Shown here piece by piece: positions 1 to 10,233 of a stretch of 64,000 bases of DNA. This DNA is from Plumapathes pennacea (lineage: Eukaryota > Cnidaria > Anthozoa > Antipatharia > Myriopathidae): contig OZ038462.1 of NCBI GenBank assembly GCA_964036295.1, positions 18,295,264 to 18,359,263 of the forward strand, given 5' to 3'. Within the stretch, counting starts at the first letter, position 1; each line of letters begins with the position of its first letter. The position numbers were made by a program, and so were the translations under genes. Below the pieces are notes generated by a model that was given only the letters and a program-made list of their open reading frames with translations, was not told where the DNA came from and searched no databases.

Positions 1-1540
1 AGACGTTTGATCATGCAATCAGCAATATAGGACCATTGAGCAGGGAGGCCGCAACGCATCGCAGAGTTCAAACTGCACTTTTTGACATTTTTGATAGTAT
101 TTGGTTTCAGTATTAAAGGGAGGTATCACACCGAGCACAACACAACGTACCTGATCAAAGGCTTTATAGGTCGGCACACTATTGTGCAATTCGGCTTTGC
201 GAGCAATGTTGTACGATGCGTCCACATCACCTGAAGCTTGTGCGCGTGCAGCTCAGTATGAATAATGCAGTCTGAACAAAAAATATGCACAGTTACAACA
301 CATGGGTTGTGTTTTACAACTCGGAATTTCCCGCCTAGATTTTCAAATATATACTAAGTGGTAAGGCTTGGCATTTCAGCAATCCTTCAGTATAATCTGT
401 GCAGTAAACTATAGCTTGATTCGCAAGAGAAATAAATAACGTCGCGCAGACATACGAGGCAGGTTTAACATAGTAAACACACGTCTTCCAATTCAATATC
501 TGAGAGGTGAGACTAGAAAGCGCAAATAAAGGTAAATTTGTGTACGTTTAGCTGTCAAACGATCGATTTTCGTCGCTGAATCACAAAAATAATAAAATAC
601 TAAAAAATCCTTAGCGAGTGTTGTGGCCGTAGTATTCACTCAGGTAAATTTTATCCGTAAGATTAGTCTACATAGTGCGCGTGGTTCGAGTCTGGCATTG
701 GGCCTTTCTTTTTTTGTCGAAACCCTACCCCCACCCGGTGCGGCTAAGTTTTTTCCGTTTGAATCTTCAGACCGAGAGAATCGCGCATTTGATGCCGTCT
801 GATTCCTCAAGAATGGCCAATCGCGCGTTGATGCCGTTTGATTTCTCACGACTAGCGACTAGTTGTAGTCCTTCAGTAGAAACTGCCTTGAATTGGTCAA
901 AAGAGAGTACGAGAAATGGTCGAAAGTAGAGGAGCGATACCTCGTAACACTGTGGGGACAAACTAGATAAACTAGAGAGCCAGCAAGCAAGGGAGGCATT
1001 GGGCAGCAGTAGCCAAGGCCCTCAATGATAAGTTTGTTTCAAACCACCAATGCAAACAAAAAGTCAAGTAATTAAGATATCTACGGAGAAATTTGATAGC
1101 AGAGTAATTTATTAACCCTCAGGCTGCCATCTTCGCGAGACAATTTTCCTAGTGGGATTGAAACATTAAATGTCTCAGATGTTAACACAAGATAAACTCG
1201 CGAAATTTTTCTGAGACATTACAAATGTTATACTCAAGTGCGATTCGGGCCTTTGTCACGTCATGTTTCGGCAAGCCCAAACAACGTTTTTTGCTAAATG
1301 ATGATCCGTGGAGGTTGCAAAACTGTTATTAGATGTGCTGGAACCAGTTGAAACTCTTGTTAAACCTGATATCTCTTCAGCTGTCTCATGTGAATCCGCT
1401 AAAGATCACGGTGGATTGAAAGAAATATATGGTCAACTATCGATTTTGTTGGTTTGTCTCCACCACCGAAGTCAGTCCAATGTGTTGATCAGCCCGAGAG
1501 TTACTTGGACTCGAGAGGTTTCAAGAGGATGTGAATAATT
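1..1540. other. Region with no supported gene
   Basis: I see no convincing gene here. A minus-strand open frame at 19-225 lacks an ATG and is not recognised. Around 780-860 a short imperfect direct repeat occurs, in which a phrase resembling AATCGCGCATTTGATGCCGT appears twice with changes. A plus frame at 1308-1538 has no recognisable domain. From about 1790 down to 1578 the minus strand holds a further ATG-less open frame of roughly 70 codons, rich in Ser, Asp and Glu, next to the Helitron relic. It could be an exon or chance. Confidence 0.4.
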
Positions 1541-1800
1541 AAGCACCGCCATTTTCATCGTTTGACAGAATTATTCGCTACCTTTTCAAAAGATTTCCAA
1601 GTTTATATGTTTCAGATACTTGAGTACTTAATGCACGAAATCTAGCCAGGATCTCGAAGAGTCCCGGCGATGAGTATACATCATCAGATATTCTATCAGC
1701 AGTGGAACTTTCTTCATCAGGTGAACTTGAATTCATATCTTCTGATGCATTTTGGTCAGCTAGACTTGTAAAATTGTTGTCAATATTTTAATGTCAATTG

Positions 1801-3830
1801 CTATATGTTGGTATACAATGGACTATTCATTTTATGCCAAGTAAGGGCAGCAGAAATTATCTGTTCACAGTCAACAGGCACATTGCAGATTCCACCTTTA
1901 ATCTTTCTGTGTTGTGATCCTTTAGACATTACCACTATTTTTTCAAAAATGATACGCTGTGCTACAAGTATCTGTTCAAGTTTCTCTAACAGAGCCAATT
2001 CTGGAGGGACTTCATTTAAATACAGGTTGTTTTTAACAGCTTGGCATGGAACTTTCCCTTTTAAAATCTGTGAGTGGCAGGTTTTACATTCTTTTTCATC
2101 AAATGACTTTTGACCGGTAAAAAATTCTTGCATAGTGTACTTTGTTCTCTTCAGTTTTACAACTGACTTCCTGTAAAGTATTCGGTTACCGACAGAGCAT
2201 ATAAAGTAAGGACCATCTTTTATTTTGTTTTTAAATTCTACAAGATGGTAGTATAAATTATGCATTATACTCTTAGATCTTCTCTTTTTTTTCGCATGTA
2301 AAATCTCCTTTTTCTCCTGATCCATGCTGTAATATTTACTTTTCTTACATTCAAGCCAATATCTTTTAGCTGATGGTTCTGTGTTAAGATATCGTCATAT
2401 TGTGAATAAGTGTCCTTTTTTTGTTAGACTCCATAAGTCTACTTTTTTGCATTTTTGGATAGAAAGTCTTGTTTTTATTTATTTTTATTTTTTTAGGTTT
2501 CATTGATTTGTGTTTTTAAACCTTTTTAGACAAAAGGCCCTTTTTGTATAGGTTCCATTGATTTGTATTTTTCAACTTTTTTAGACAATAGGTCCTTCAT
2601 TTGTTTAAGTTCCATTGATTTGTATTCTTCAGCAAATTTAGACAAAAGGTCCTTTTTTTAGGTTCCATTAATTTGTATTTTTCAACATTTTTAGACAAAA
2701 GGTCCTTTTGTTTAGGTTCCATTGATTTGTATTTTTCGGCATAATATTTAGAAAAAAGTCCTTTAATTGTTTAGGTTCCATTATAGTTTGTATTTTTCAA
2801 CATTTTTAGACAAAAGGTGCTTTCTTTGGTTAAGTTCCATTGAGACTTGTATTTTTCAGCTTCTTTAGCAAGAAGGTCCTGTTTTTGTTCATGATTCATT
2901 GATCTATATTTCCCAGCAATATTATTTACAATGCATCTTTTTTAGCAGGTTCTATATTGTATTTTGTTTTGTTCTCTTTTTCGTTTTAGAGTATATCATC
3001 TCTTTTTCTAGAACAAATGTTTCCTTGTTATTTTGTGCTTTACACCTTTCGTCAAACAACATAATCATGAAAGAAACTGTGTTTGATAGTGCACTTTATC
3101 GCATGCAAACTTGTCAAGAATGATAGAACAGATTATGTTTATGAGAGGAGAATCTATATCATTTACTTTCTGAAATAATTGTGGTGATTCACTTTGATCA
3201 AATGCTAATCATGACAACAAATTTTGTCCTCCTTTTTGCTTGTTGTTGACAAATACAACTAGGCAGTACGTTGAAGTCTATTTTTCTGTAATAAGTTCAT
3301 GAAGCTTCTGCTTGCTCAAACTTGTGTCTTTGGACAGAACTCCTTGGCTTTTTAGCAGTTAAGAAAACATTAACATCAGCACCTGCACATATCTCTAGTT
3401 TATTTGGTAAATTCCTTACTACAAGGTGTTTGTCAACATTCACTTTCGTGTAAAATGTGTTACCTTTTTAAATTGCATAACTTAATGTATCAGAATTCCA
3501 ATAGCTGCAAGATTTAATTACAGAAAAACAAATGCTATAGAAAGAACTTGCACAGCACTGCTTACATTTGCAAATAATTGCTTTACTTCTTTCAGCTGAA
3601 GTTATAGGTTCTTCACAACTATGCTTGTTGTGTCTGTCTTCTGTTAGACCGAGGTGTACTCCTTCAATTTCAAATGTAATGGCAGGCAAGTGTATATATA
3701 AAGTCTGGAAATACTCCAATAAATTGCCAACTAAACGAATTTCAATTAATACACATTTTCCTTCAGGATGTTCCATGCCAAAAGTATCCCTACTATGAGA
3801 ATCAAATACTTTGAACCTGCCACCTGGCAA
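1801..3830 (-). pseudogene. Decayed Helitron-type ORF (protease-like, Lys-rich repeats, DUF6570)
   Basis: Three blocks on the minus strand lie in the order expected for the N-terminal half of Helitron/PIF1-helicase polyproteins. First, 3830-3468 carries an F-D-S-H-S-R-D motif followed by a GKCVLIEI-like strand, matching the viral-OTU/peptidase-like region of these proteins. Second, about 2960-2340 encodes decayed repeats of the form KDLLSK-x-AEKYKSMEP. Third, 2325-1801 encodes a DUF6570-type domain with a CKTCH motif near residue 82, then VPPELALLEKLEQIL and IVVMSKG, and a final VPVDCEQ. After that motif the sequence no longer resembles the family, so the Rep/helicase part is missing. Frameshifts separate the blocks. 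This is a relic without transposition capacity. The family assignment rests on recalled motifs, not a search. Confidence 0.7.
2340..2960 (-). repeat. Decayed coding minisatellite in Helitron relic
   Basis: A unit of about 55-65 bp is repeated roughly nine times. On the minus strand it reads as an 18-20 aa Lys/Glu-rich motif, KDLLSK-x-AEKYKSMEPKQK. Many copies carry single-base indels, so no frame stays open across the array. Lys-rich tandem repeats of this type are known between the protease-like and DUF6570 regions of Helitron proteins. Confidence 0.65.
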
Positions 3831-3839
3831 TCAAAATAC

Positions 3840-4330
3840 AGCTACAGTACTACAGCCAATTGTCAGAATAAAGCAGCTGAAATCCTGTTTGAGCAATAAA
3901 TTAAAAGCCCCGGTCGGTGTTGTGCAGTAAGCAATTAAGCCTTCAGATTGAGTCACCACAATACCTCTGTCTCTTCATAGCCGTATATTTATTCTAGGTA
4001 AGTGTCTGTAACATTAGTAAAGTTTCGGTTGCATATTGGGTTTATTTTAATCAACGCACAAACTGAAGTACGGCAATCGATCGCGAGTCGAGTTGATTAA
4101 ATATGAGAGCTGCGACTCGATATTAAATCTAAGAAAAACATTTTTCTGTGAAATTCTTGCTGTCATGTTGCCTTATTATTCCAGATATTGGCTTTTAGTG
4201 AAAAGTAGGCGTCTTTGTATTTAATAGACCTCAGTGTAATTATTGAAAATGGCGCAGATTGTGCACATCGCTCACTCGTCCAAAACATAGGTCCGCAAAG
4301 CGTACGTGAAGCTATTTGCTAGTTAAGTAT
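3840..4330. other. Intergenic, no gene seen
   Basis: There is no coding signal. Around 4083-4130 a short imperfect inverted repeat (CGAGTCGAG ... CTGCGACTCGA) could form a hairpin. Nothing else is recognisable. Confidence 0.4.
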
Positions 4331-4363
4331 TGGTTCATGCTTAGCGTGCGTCTATCGAGTTTT

Positions 4364-5496
4364 ATAACATAGTCACGATACAAGCCGCGCGCTGATTGGT
4401 CGAAAACCGTGGTTTGCCAGAGTATAAACCACACTTACCCGTGGTTTATAAGTTATAAACCACGCTTACGTCATCCTCTGGCAAAAAAGAGAAAATAATG
4501 CGAGAATGGAGTCACCATTGCCCAACTTCGAGATAAAATTTGGCTTTAAGTGAAGGCACCGGCTAGTACGGTTCACCGTGAATCGGTAAAGAACGTGACC
4601 TCATCAAAAAGCACTTCAACAGTTTGGAGAGGGAAAATCTATGTCGAAGAACGGCAAGTTTCTTGTCAGCGTCGTGGAAAGCGACTCGGTTTAAGCACTG
4701 TCCCTAAGTACAGCATATTTGGGAGTCACAATTACATCAGTGGGTTGTTTGAATGAAGTTGAATGCTTCAACAAGGAAGGAGAGAGCAAATCATTCAGTT
4801 GAAGAAGATCAGCCGTGAGCAATCACTGAACATGAACGGCGAAGACAGACGAACAGACGTGTTTGTTGTGATGCACGAGAAAGAATTTCCGACGATGTGA
4901 CTGAAAAAAATGATTGAAGAATTTTCGGACGGACTTCAAATGATTGTACTACGAGGTAGAGTCAAGAAATCGGTAAGTTTTCATTCACACAATTTTCGAG
5001 TCGGCCGTTGGAGCATTTGTTGATTCCCTTCAAATTTGCATTTTATGCACAGGCCGACGGTATGATTTCATGTACTTGTAGTCCAACGTTCTGCAGGAAA
5101 TATAGTTCTTTACTGTGAGATGTTGTCTAATTTTATAGAACCAGACGACCTGGTTGAAAAATTGAAGCGAAACTGTACTGACTTGGCAATTCGGACCGCC
5201 GAGCCGTTTAGGAGAATCTATTTTTTCATCGCTGTTAGCATTCCGACATTTTTGATGAATAAAGACAGTTTTATTGTGAAAGTTTTGAAGTTCTATGTTA
5301 TAAAACAAATAAACCAGCTTCAAGCGTGCTCCGTTCAGAAATAAAGCACTTAGCAAGTGCCGAGAGCACTCAAGAAGTGGGGAAAAACGCTCGCCTTCGG
5401 CTCGCGTTTCTCCCTACACTTCTTTCGTGCTCTCGTCACTTGCTGCGTGCTTTATTTCTGAACGGAGCACGCTTGAAGCTGGTTTATTTGTTAATT
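4364..5496. repeat. 1.13-kb tandem unit, copy 1
   Basis: The unit begins ATAACATAGTCACGATACAA and runs 1133 bp to the next identical start. It contains a GTGGTTTATA/TATAAACCAC inverted cluster at 4413-4485, a coding-like stretch broken by stops (around 4510-4980), and a long terminal palindrome at 5307-5489. Identity with the next two units is very high by eye, with mainly single substitutions and 1-4 bp indels. Confidence 0.85.
5307..5489. repeat. 183-bp near-perfect palindrome, copy 1
   Basis: The left arm AAATAAACCAGCTTCAAGCG is matched by the inverse right arm ending at 5489, and pairing continues almost to the centre (around CTCGCCTTCGGCTCGCG). Only scattered mismatches and 1-2 nt bulges occur. 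A long hairpin or cruciform could form. Confidence 0.85.
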
Positions 5497-6628
5497 ATAA
5501 CATAGTCACGATACAAGCCGCGCGCTGATTGGTCGAAAACCGTGGTTTGCCAGAGTATAAACCACACTTACCCGTGGTTTATAAGTTATAAACCACGCTT
5601 ACGTCATCCTCTGGCAAAAAAGAGAAAATAATGCGAGAATGGAGACACCAATGCCCAACTTCGAGATAAAATTTGGCTTTAAGTGAAGGCACCGGCTAGT
5701 ATGGTTCACCGTGAATCGGTAAAGAACGTGACCTCATCAAAAAGCACTTCAACAGTTTGGAGAGGGAAAATCTATGTCGAAGAACGGCAAGTTTCTTGTC
5801 AGCGTCGTGGAAAGCGACTCGGTTTAAGGACTGTCCCTAAGTACAGCATATTTGGGAGTCACATTACATCAGTGGGTTGTTTGAATGAAGTTGAATGGCT
5901 TCAACAAGGAAGGAGAGAGCAAATCATTCAGTTGAAGAAGATCAGCCGTGAGCAATCACTGAACATGAACGGCGAAGACAGACGAACAGACGTGTTTGTA
6001 GTGATGCAAGAGAAAGAATTTCCGACGATGTGACTGAAAAAAATGATTGAAGAATTTTCGGACGGACTTCAAATGATTGTACTATGAGGTAGAGTCAAGA
6101 AATCGGTAAGTTTTCATTCACACAATTTTCGAGTCGGCCGTTGGAGCATTTGTTGATTCCCTTCAAATTTGCATTTTATGCACTAGCCGACTGTATGATT
6201 TCATGTACTTGTAGTTCAAAGTTCTACAGGAAATATAGTTCTTTACTGTGAGGTGTTGTCTAATTTTATAGAACAGACGGCCTGGTTGAAAAATTGAAGC
6301 GAAATTGTACTGACTTGGCAATTCGGACCGTCGAGCCGTTTAGGAGAATCTATTTTTTCATCGCTGTTAGCATTCCAACATTTTTGATGAATAAAGACAG
6401 TTTTATTGTGAAAGTTTTGAAGTTCTATGTTATAAAACAAATAAACCAGCTTGAAGCGTGCTCCGTTCAGAAATAAAGCACTTAGCAAGTGCCGAGAGCA
6501 CTCAAGAAGTAGGGAAAAACGCTCGCCTTCGGCTCGCGTTTCTCCCTACACTTCTTTCGTGCTCTCGTCACTTGCTGCGTGCTTTATTTCTGAACGGAGC
6601 ACGCTTGAAGCTGGTTTATTTGTTAATT
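5497..6628. repeat. 1.13-kb tandem unit, copy 2
   Basis: This is the second copy of the array unit. In this copy the broken coding-like stretch stays open longest (5683-6033, 116 codons from ATG), ending in a motif like DRRTDVFVVMQEKEF. Homologous stops or frameshifts in the other copies and the lack of a known domain argue against a functional protein. It may be a captured exon fragment. Confidence 0.85.
6439..6621. repeat. 183-bp palindrome, copy 2
   Basis: This is the same inverted structure as at 5307-5489, with the same centre. It closes the second tandem unit. Confidence 0.85.
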
Positions 6629-7755
6629 ATAACATAGTCACGATACAAGCCGCGCGCTGATTGGTCGAAAACCGTGGTTTGCCAGAGTATAAACCACACT
6701 TACCCGTGGTTTATAAGTTATAAACCACGCTTACGTCATCCTCTGAAAAGAGAAAATAATGCGAGAATGGAGACACCAATGCCCAACTTCGAGATAAAAT
6801 TTGGTTTTAAGTGAAGGCACCGGCTAGTACGGTTCACCGTGAATCGGTAAAGAACATGACCTCATCAAAAAAGCACTTCAACAGTTTGGAGAGGGAAAAT
6901 CTATGTCGAAGAACGGCAAGTTTCTTGTCAGCGTCGTGGAAAGCGACTCGGTTTAAGCACTGACCCTAAGTACAACATATTTGGGAGTCACAATTACATC
7001 AGTGGGTTGTTTGAATGAAGTTGAATGCTTCAACAAGGAAGGAGAGAGCAAATCATTCAGTTGAAGAAGATCAGCCGTGAGCAATCACTGAACATGAACG
7101 GCGAAGACAGACGAACAGACGTGTTTGCAGTGATGCAAGAGAAAGAATTTCCGACGATGTGACTGAAAAAAATGATTGAAGAATTTTCGGACGGACTTCA
7201 AATGATTGTACTACGAGGTAGAGTCAAGAAATCGGTAAGTTTTCATTCACACAATTTTCGAGTCGGCCGTTGGAGCATTTGTTGATTCCCTTCAAATTTG
7301 CATTTTATGCACTAGCCGACTGTATGATTTCATGTACATGTAGTCCAAAGTTCTACAGGAAATATAGTTCTTTACTGTGAGATGTTGTCTAATTTTATAG
7401 AACAGACGGCCTGGTCGGAAAATTGAAGCGAAAATGTACTGACTTGGCAATTCGGACCACCGAGCCGTTTAGGAGAATCTATTTTTTCATCGCTGTTAGC
7501 ATTCCAACATTTTTGATGAATAAAGACAGTTTTATTGTGAAAGTTTTGAAGTTCTATGTTATAAAACAAATAAACCATCTTCAAGCGTGCTCCGTTCAGA
7601 AATAAAGCACTTAGCAAGTGCCGAGAGCACTGAAGAAGTGGGGAAAAACGCTCGCCTTCGGCTCGCGTTTCTCCCTACACTTCTTTCGTGCTCTCGTCAC
7701 TTGCTGCGTGCTTTATTTCTGAACGGAGCACGCTTGAAGCTGGTTTATTTGTTAA
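6629..7755. repeat. 1.13-kb tandem unit, copy 3
   Basis: This is the last copy. It ends at TTTGTTAA, just before the 7756 hairpin. It has a short deletion in the CCTCTGGCAAA arm near 6745 and an extra A in a run of A near 6869. Confidence 0.85.
7568..7750. repeat. 183-bp palindrome, copy 3
   Basis: This is the same structure, closing the third unit. The left arm has CATCT in place of CAGCT, which gives one mismatch in the stem. Confidence 0.85.
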
Positions 7756-7853
7756 ATGGATGCACGCGGGAAGTTGGGAGAGCACGAGAGAAGCGTAAGA
7801 GTTTAACAGCTCTATCTTCACGAGTGCTCTCTCAACTTCCCAAGTGCATCCAT
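7756..7853. repeat. Inverted repeat with 30-bp arms
   Basis: ATGGATGCACGCGGGAAGTT at the left pairs with AACTTCCCAAGTGCATCCAT at the right, and the arms extend into GGGAGAGCAC / GTGCTCTCTC. The loop is about 40 nt. The sequence lies between the tandem array and the right terminal repeat and looks like an independent MITE-like hairpin. Confidence 0.75.
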
Positions 7854-7905
7854 AACTCAATAGACGCACAGCTAAAAGCATGAACCAGTTCTTTTATAAC
7901 ATAGG

Positions 7906-8634
7906 CACACGAAATTATGAGCGAAAAACTAATTTTCATTTCTGATTGAATGCAAAATTCTCTTTCGACGCGCAAAAGGAAAAACAAACTCTCATTGACT
8001 GATTGAAAACACACCACAACTTACTAACATTTCTGTCACTAAAAAGTTGTTGAGAGTCGATGAAAAAGATGTCGTTTAATCGACGAAAACACTGAAAGTA
8101 CTGTTAACCTGGCGTGGTGAAAGCCAGCACCCTGCGGTGACTTTAGAATTTGTAATAACGTAAATGTTTTGAACGGTACAATATTATTGAAGATGAACCC
8201 CAGTAAATTCAAGTCGCCGCTTCAAAACAACGTGAGATTCACCTTGAACATGGCAGACAATGTAGGTCTGGAAAAGCAAAGTGATCCGTCAAAGAATGTG
8301 AAAATCACTATGAGCGAAAGAGATAGAAATGTTTGACGAGCGGACTGGTTTGTTATTCGAGCTACCAGCAAACTGTACTGTAAACACTGCAAGTATAGCG
8401 GCTTTCGGAATGAATGAACGCCGTTTCATTTCAAAGCCATTAAAGGCTTGTCGATATTTATCTTTGCTGTGATGGATTTCACTGTCCATGAGAATTAAGC
8501 CGTCGAGAAATAGGTGAGCTTTGATTCATAAAATTTTCTGTGCCGACCGTTGAAATACAGAATTTGCTCGCGGCTGCGGCGAGCTTAAAAATAGTTTTTT
8601 TTTTTTTTTTTTTTTTCTTCTGGGTCGAGAATTA
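7906..8634. other. Intergenic; T homopolymer at 8597-8620
   Basis: No gene is supported. A run of more than 20 T sits directly before the left edge of the dispersed repeat at 8635, which may mark an old retroposition or microsatellite boundary. Confidence 0.4.
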
Positions 8635-9429
8635 GCACACGGTGATTGGTTTATATTATCACGTGATATGCGATGATCGAGATGTGGCGAGTGGATTCGG
8701 CTCGTTAGTTGTGTGTAAAAGTTAACTGCATCCTATCCAAACTCAACACCGTTTGGCTCTGTGGAACATGCATGGATAAGCTGGATTTTAAGGAACGATT
8801 TTGGCTTGCGTTTAAGTTCACCGCGAAAGCTTTGAGAATAGCCGTAAACAAATGTTTGTTGGATACCGCTGCGGGATTGCAAATATCTCTGTCGCCGCTA
8901 ATTGTTTAGTCCCGATGAAACTTTCTGTGGCGACACGAAATAGTTCTGGGAAAATAACAGGCCAAAAACGGAAACTAAAGCTACGATGAGCTTTAGCCGT
9001 AAAACAATTCCGATTTATGCTTTACACTGTACATGACATCTGTTGCCTCACAAAATGCTTCTGCTTATCGTAAATTGCCTGTTGAAATGTTTCTTTCATT
9101 TGGTCATAGTAGTCTTTGTTTCGCAATGGTCAATGTATACTAGAAATGAAAAATACACCGAAATAGTCCTGAGCATTGAGTTTGCAGTCACAAATGACTG
9201 AAGACACTATAAACAAAACCGCAGTAATATTATGTCAACATGTCTCGTGTTACATTCCTCGCTTTCAATGTAAAATTTGTTACATAGCACGAAACTCGAA
9301 AGCCTGATAAAAGAAACGCATTCAGTTAATAAAAGAAAAAAGATAAGTATTGAAGCGAAGGCTGGATTAATTGTGGCCTCTGATTAGAAATAAGTGTCAA
9401 AGTCGATTGTGCATAAAAAGATATGTCAC
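8635..9429. repeat. 0.8-kb dispersed repeat, copy 1
   Basis: This block is repeated in the same orientation at 42207-43032 with clear similarity along its length (for example AACGATTTTGGCTTGCGTT and GCTGGATTAAT are shared). Small open frames inside are not conserved between copies, so it is more likely a non-autonomous repeat or old duplication than a gene. No terminal repeats were found. Confidence 0.7.
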
Positions 9430-9463
9430 ACATTCTCAAAATGTAGAGCCGCTCAAAGAAGCA

Positions 9464-9590
9464 AGTGTATGAGTGTTCTAATGATAATTTATAGTTTAAT
9501 CAGGTTTCATTTGTGCAAGGTGTCAAAAGCCAAGTTCTCTATACTGTGTGATATTTTTCTGGTGAGAAACTGGAAGTCTCTCTTGGGAGT
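9464..9590. mobile_element. Fragment of MITE family with CTTTCACTCCCAAG ends
   Basis: The stretch from TATGAGTGTTCTAATGA to GAGAAACTGGAAG... CTCTTGGGAGT resembles the right two-thirds of the MITE at 45686-45891. The left end is missing. Confidence 0.5.
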
Positions 9591-10233
9591 TCCGCCCTTG
9601 TCCCTACTTTCCATTTTAGTATATTCTGGTCTCGACGCAACTCACGCCGCGAGCTCACTGGCAATGCCAGCCTAGTTCAGACTTGATTACTGATTTCCTT
9701 TGGATGCCGGTTTGACTTCATGTAGTACAAATTTCTTCGGAAAATAAAGCTATTTTCTTCTTAGTTGTAAAGCTTCTGTTAATTTATAAACGAGGAAAGC
9801 TAAAAAAGTCGAAAGGAAGCGGCATTTGCTCACGTCATATTGTTGAGCACGGGCGTGCACGTGCTACGCCCAACGAGCAATAAAAAATAAATGAAAATAT
9901 GACGATGATGAAGACACATTTGTAATCCTATCATAATTCCGCAGTATTCGCGCAGTACAAACTCGTATACACATACAGAGCGGTTTTCGGATGACTTTCG
10001 AAAACTGAAACCAACTAGTTACAGCCCGAGAAAGCGCCATCCCTACAGTACTTGATTGCTTTCATGGGCAGATTGCAATTAGTCTTTGCTTTTACTGGCT
10101 AAGAATGCTATCTAGAAGTGTAACAAACTTAAAAGCTAAGCAAACACACGATTACTTTGGACGGTCATCCTAAAATGGCTCTATTAGTCTTGTATGATAA
10201 TTGTGTTCATTTTAATAACTTCAACCCTCAGAT
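9591..10233. other. Upstream region of the ankyrin/ART gene
   Basis: No coding sequence is seen. Just before the start codon, TTTTAATAACTTCAACCCTCAG (10210-10231) looks like a branch/polypyrimidine tract and a 3' splice site, so a non-coding 5' exon farther upstream is possible. No clear TATA box was found. Confidence 0.35.

Larger units (their letters stand above)
4331..7888. mobile_element. TIR-bounded composite element enclosing a 1.13-kb tandem array
   Basis: The left end at 4331-4364 (TGGTTCATGC, then TGCGTCTATCGAGTT) is repeated in inverted orientation at 7855-7888 with a few changes and small gaps. Between these ends lie three tandem units of about 1132 bp and then a separate hairpin at 7756-7853. 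No transposase ORF is seen, so the element is non-autonomous. A target duplication could not be fixed, so the superfamily is unknown. The array may have grown inside a simpler MITE-like element. Confidence 0.6.
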
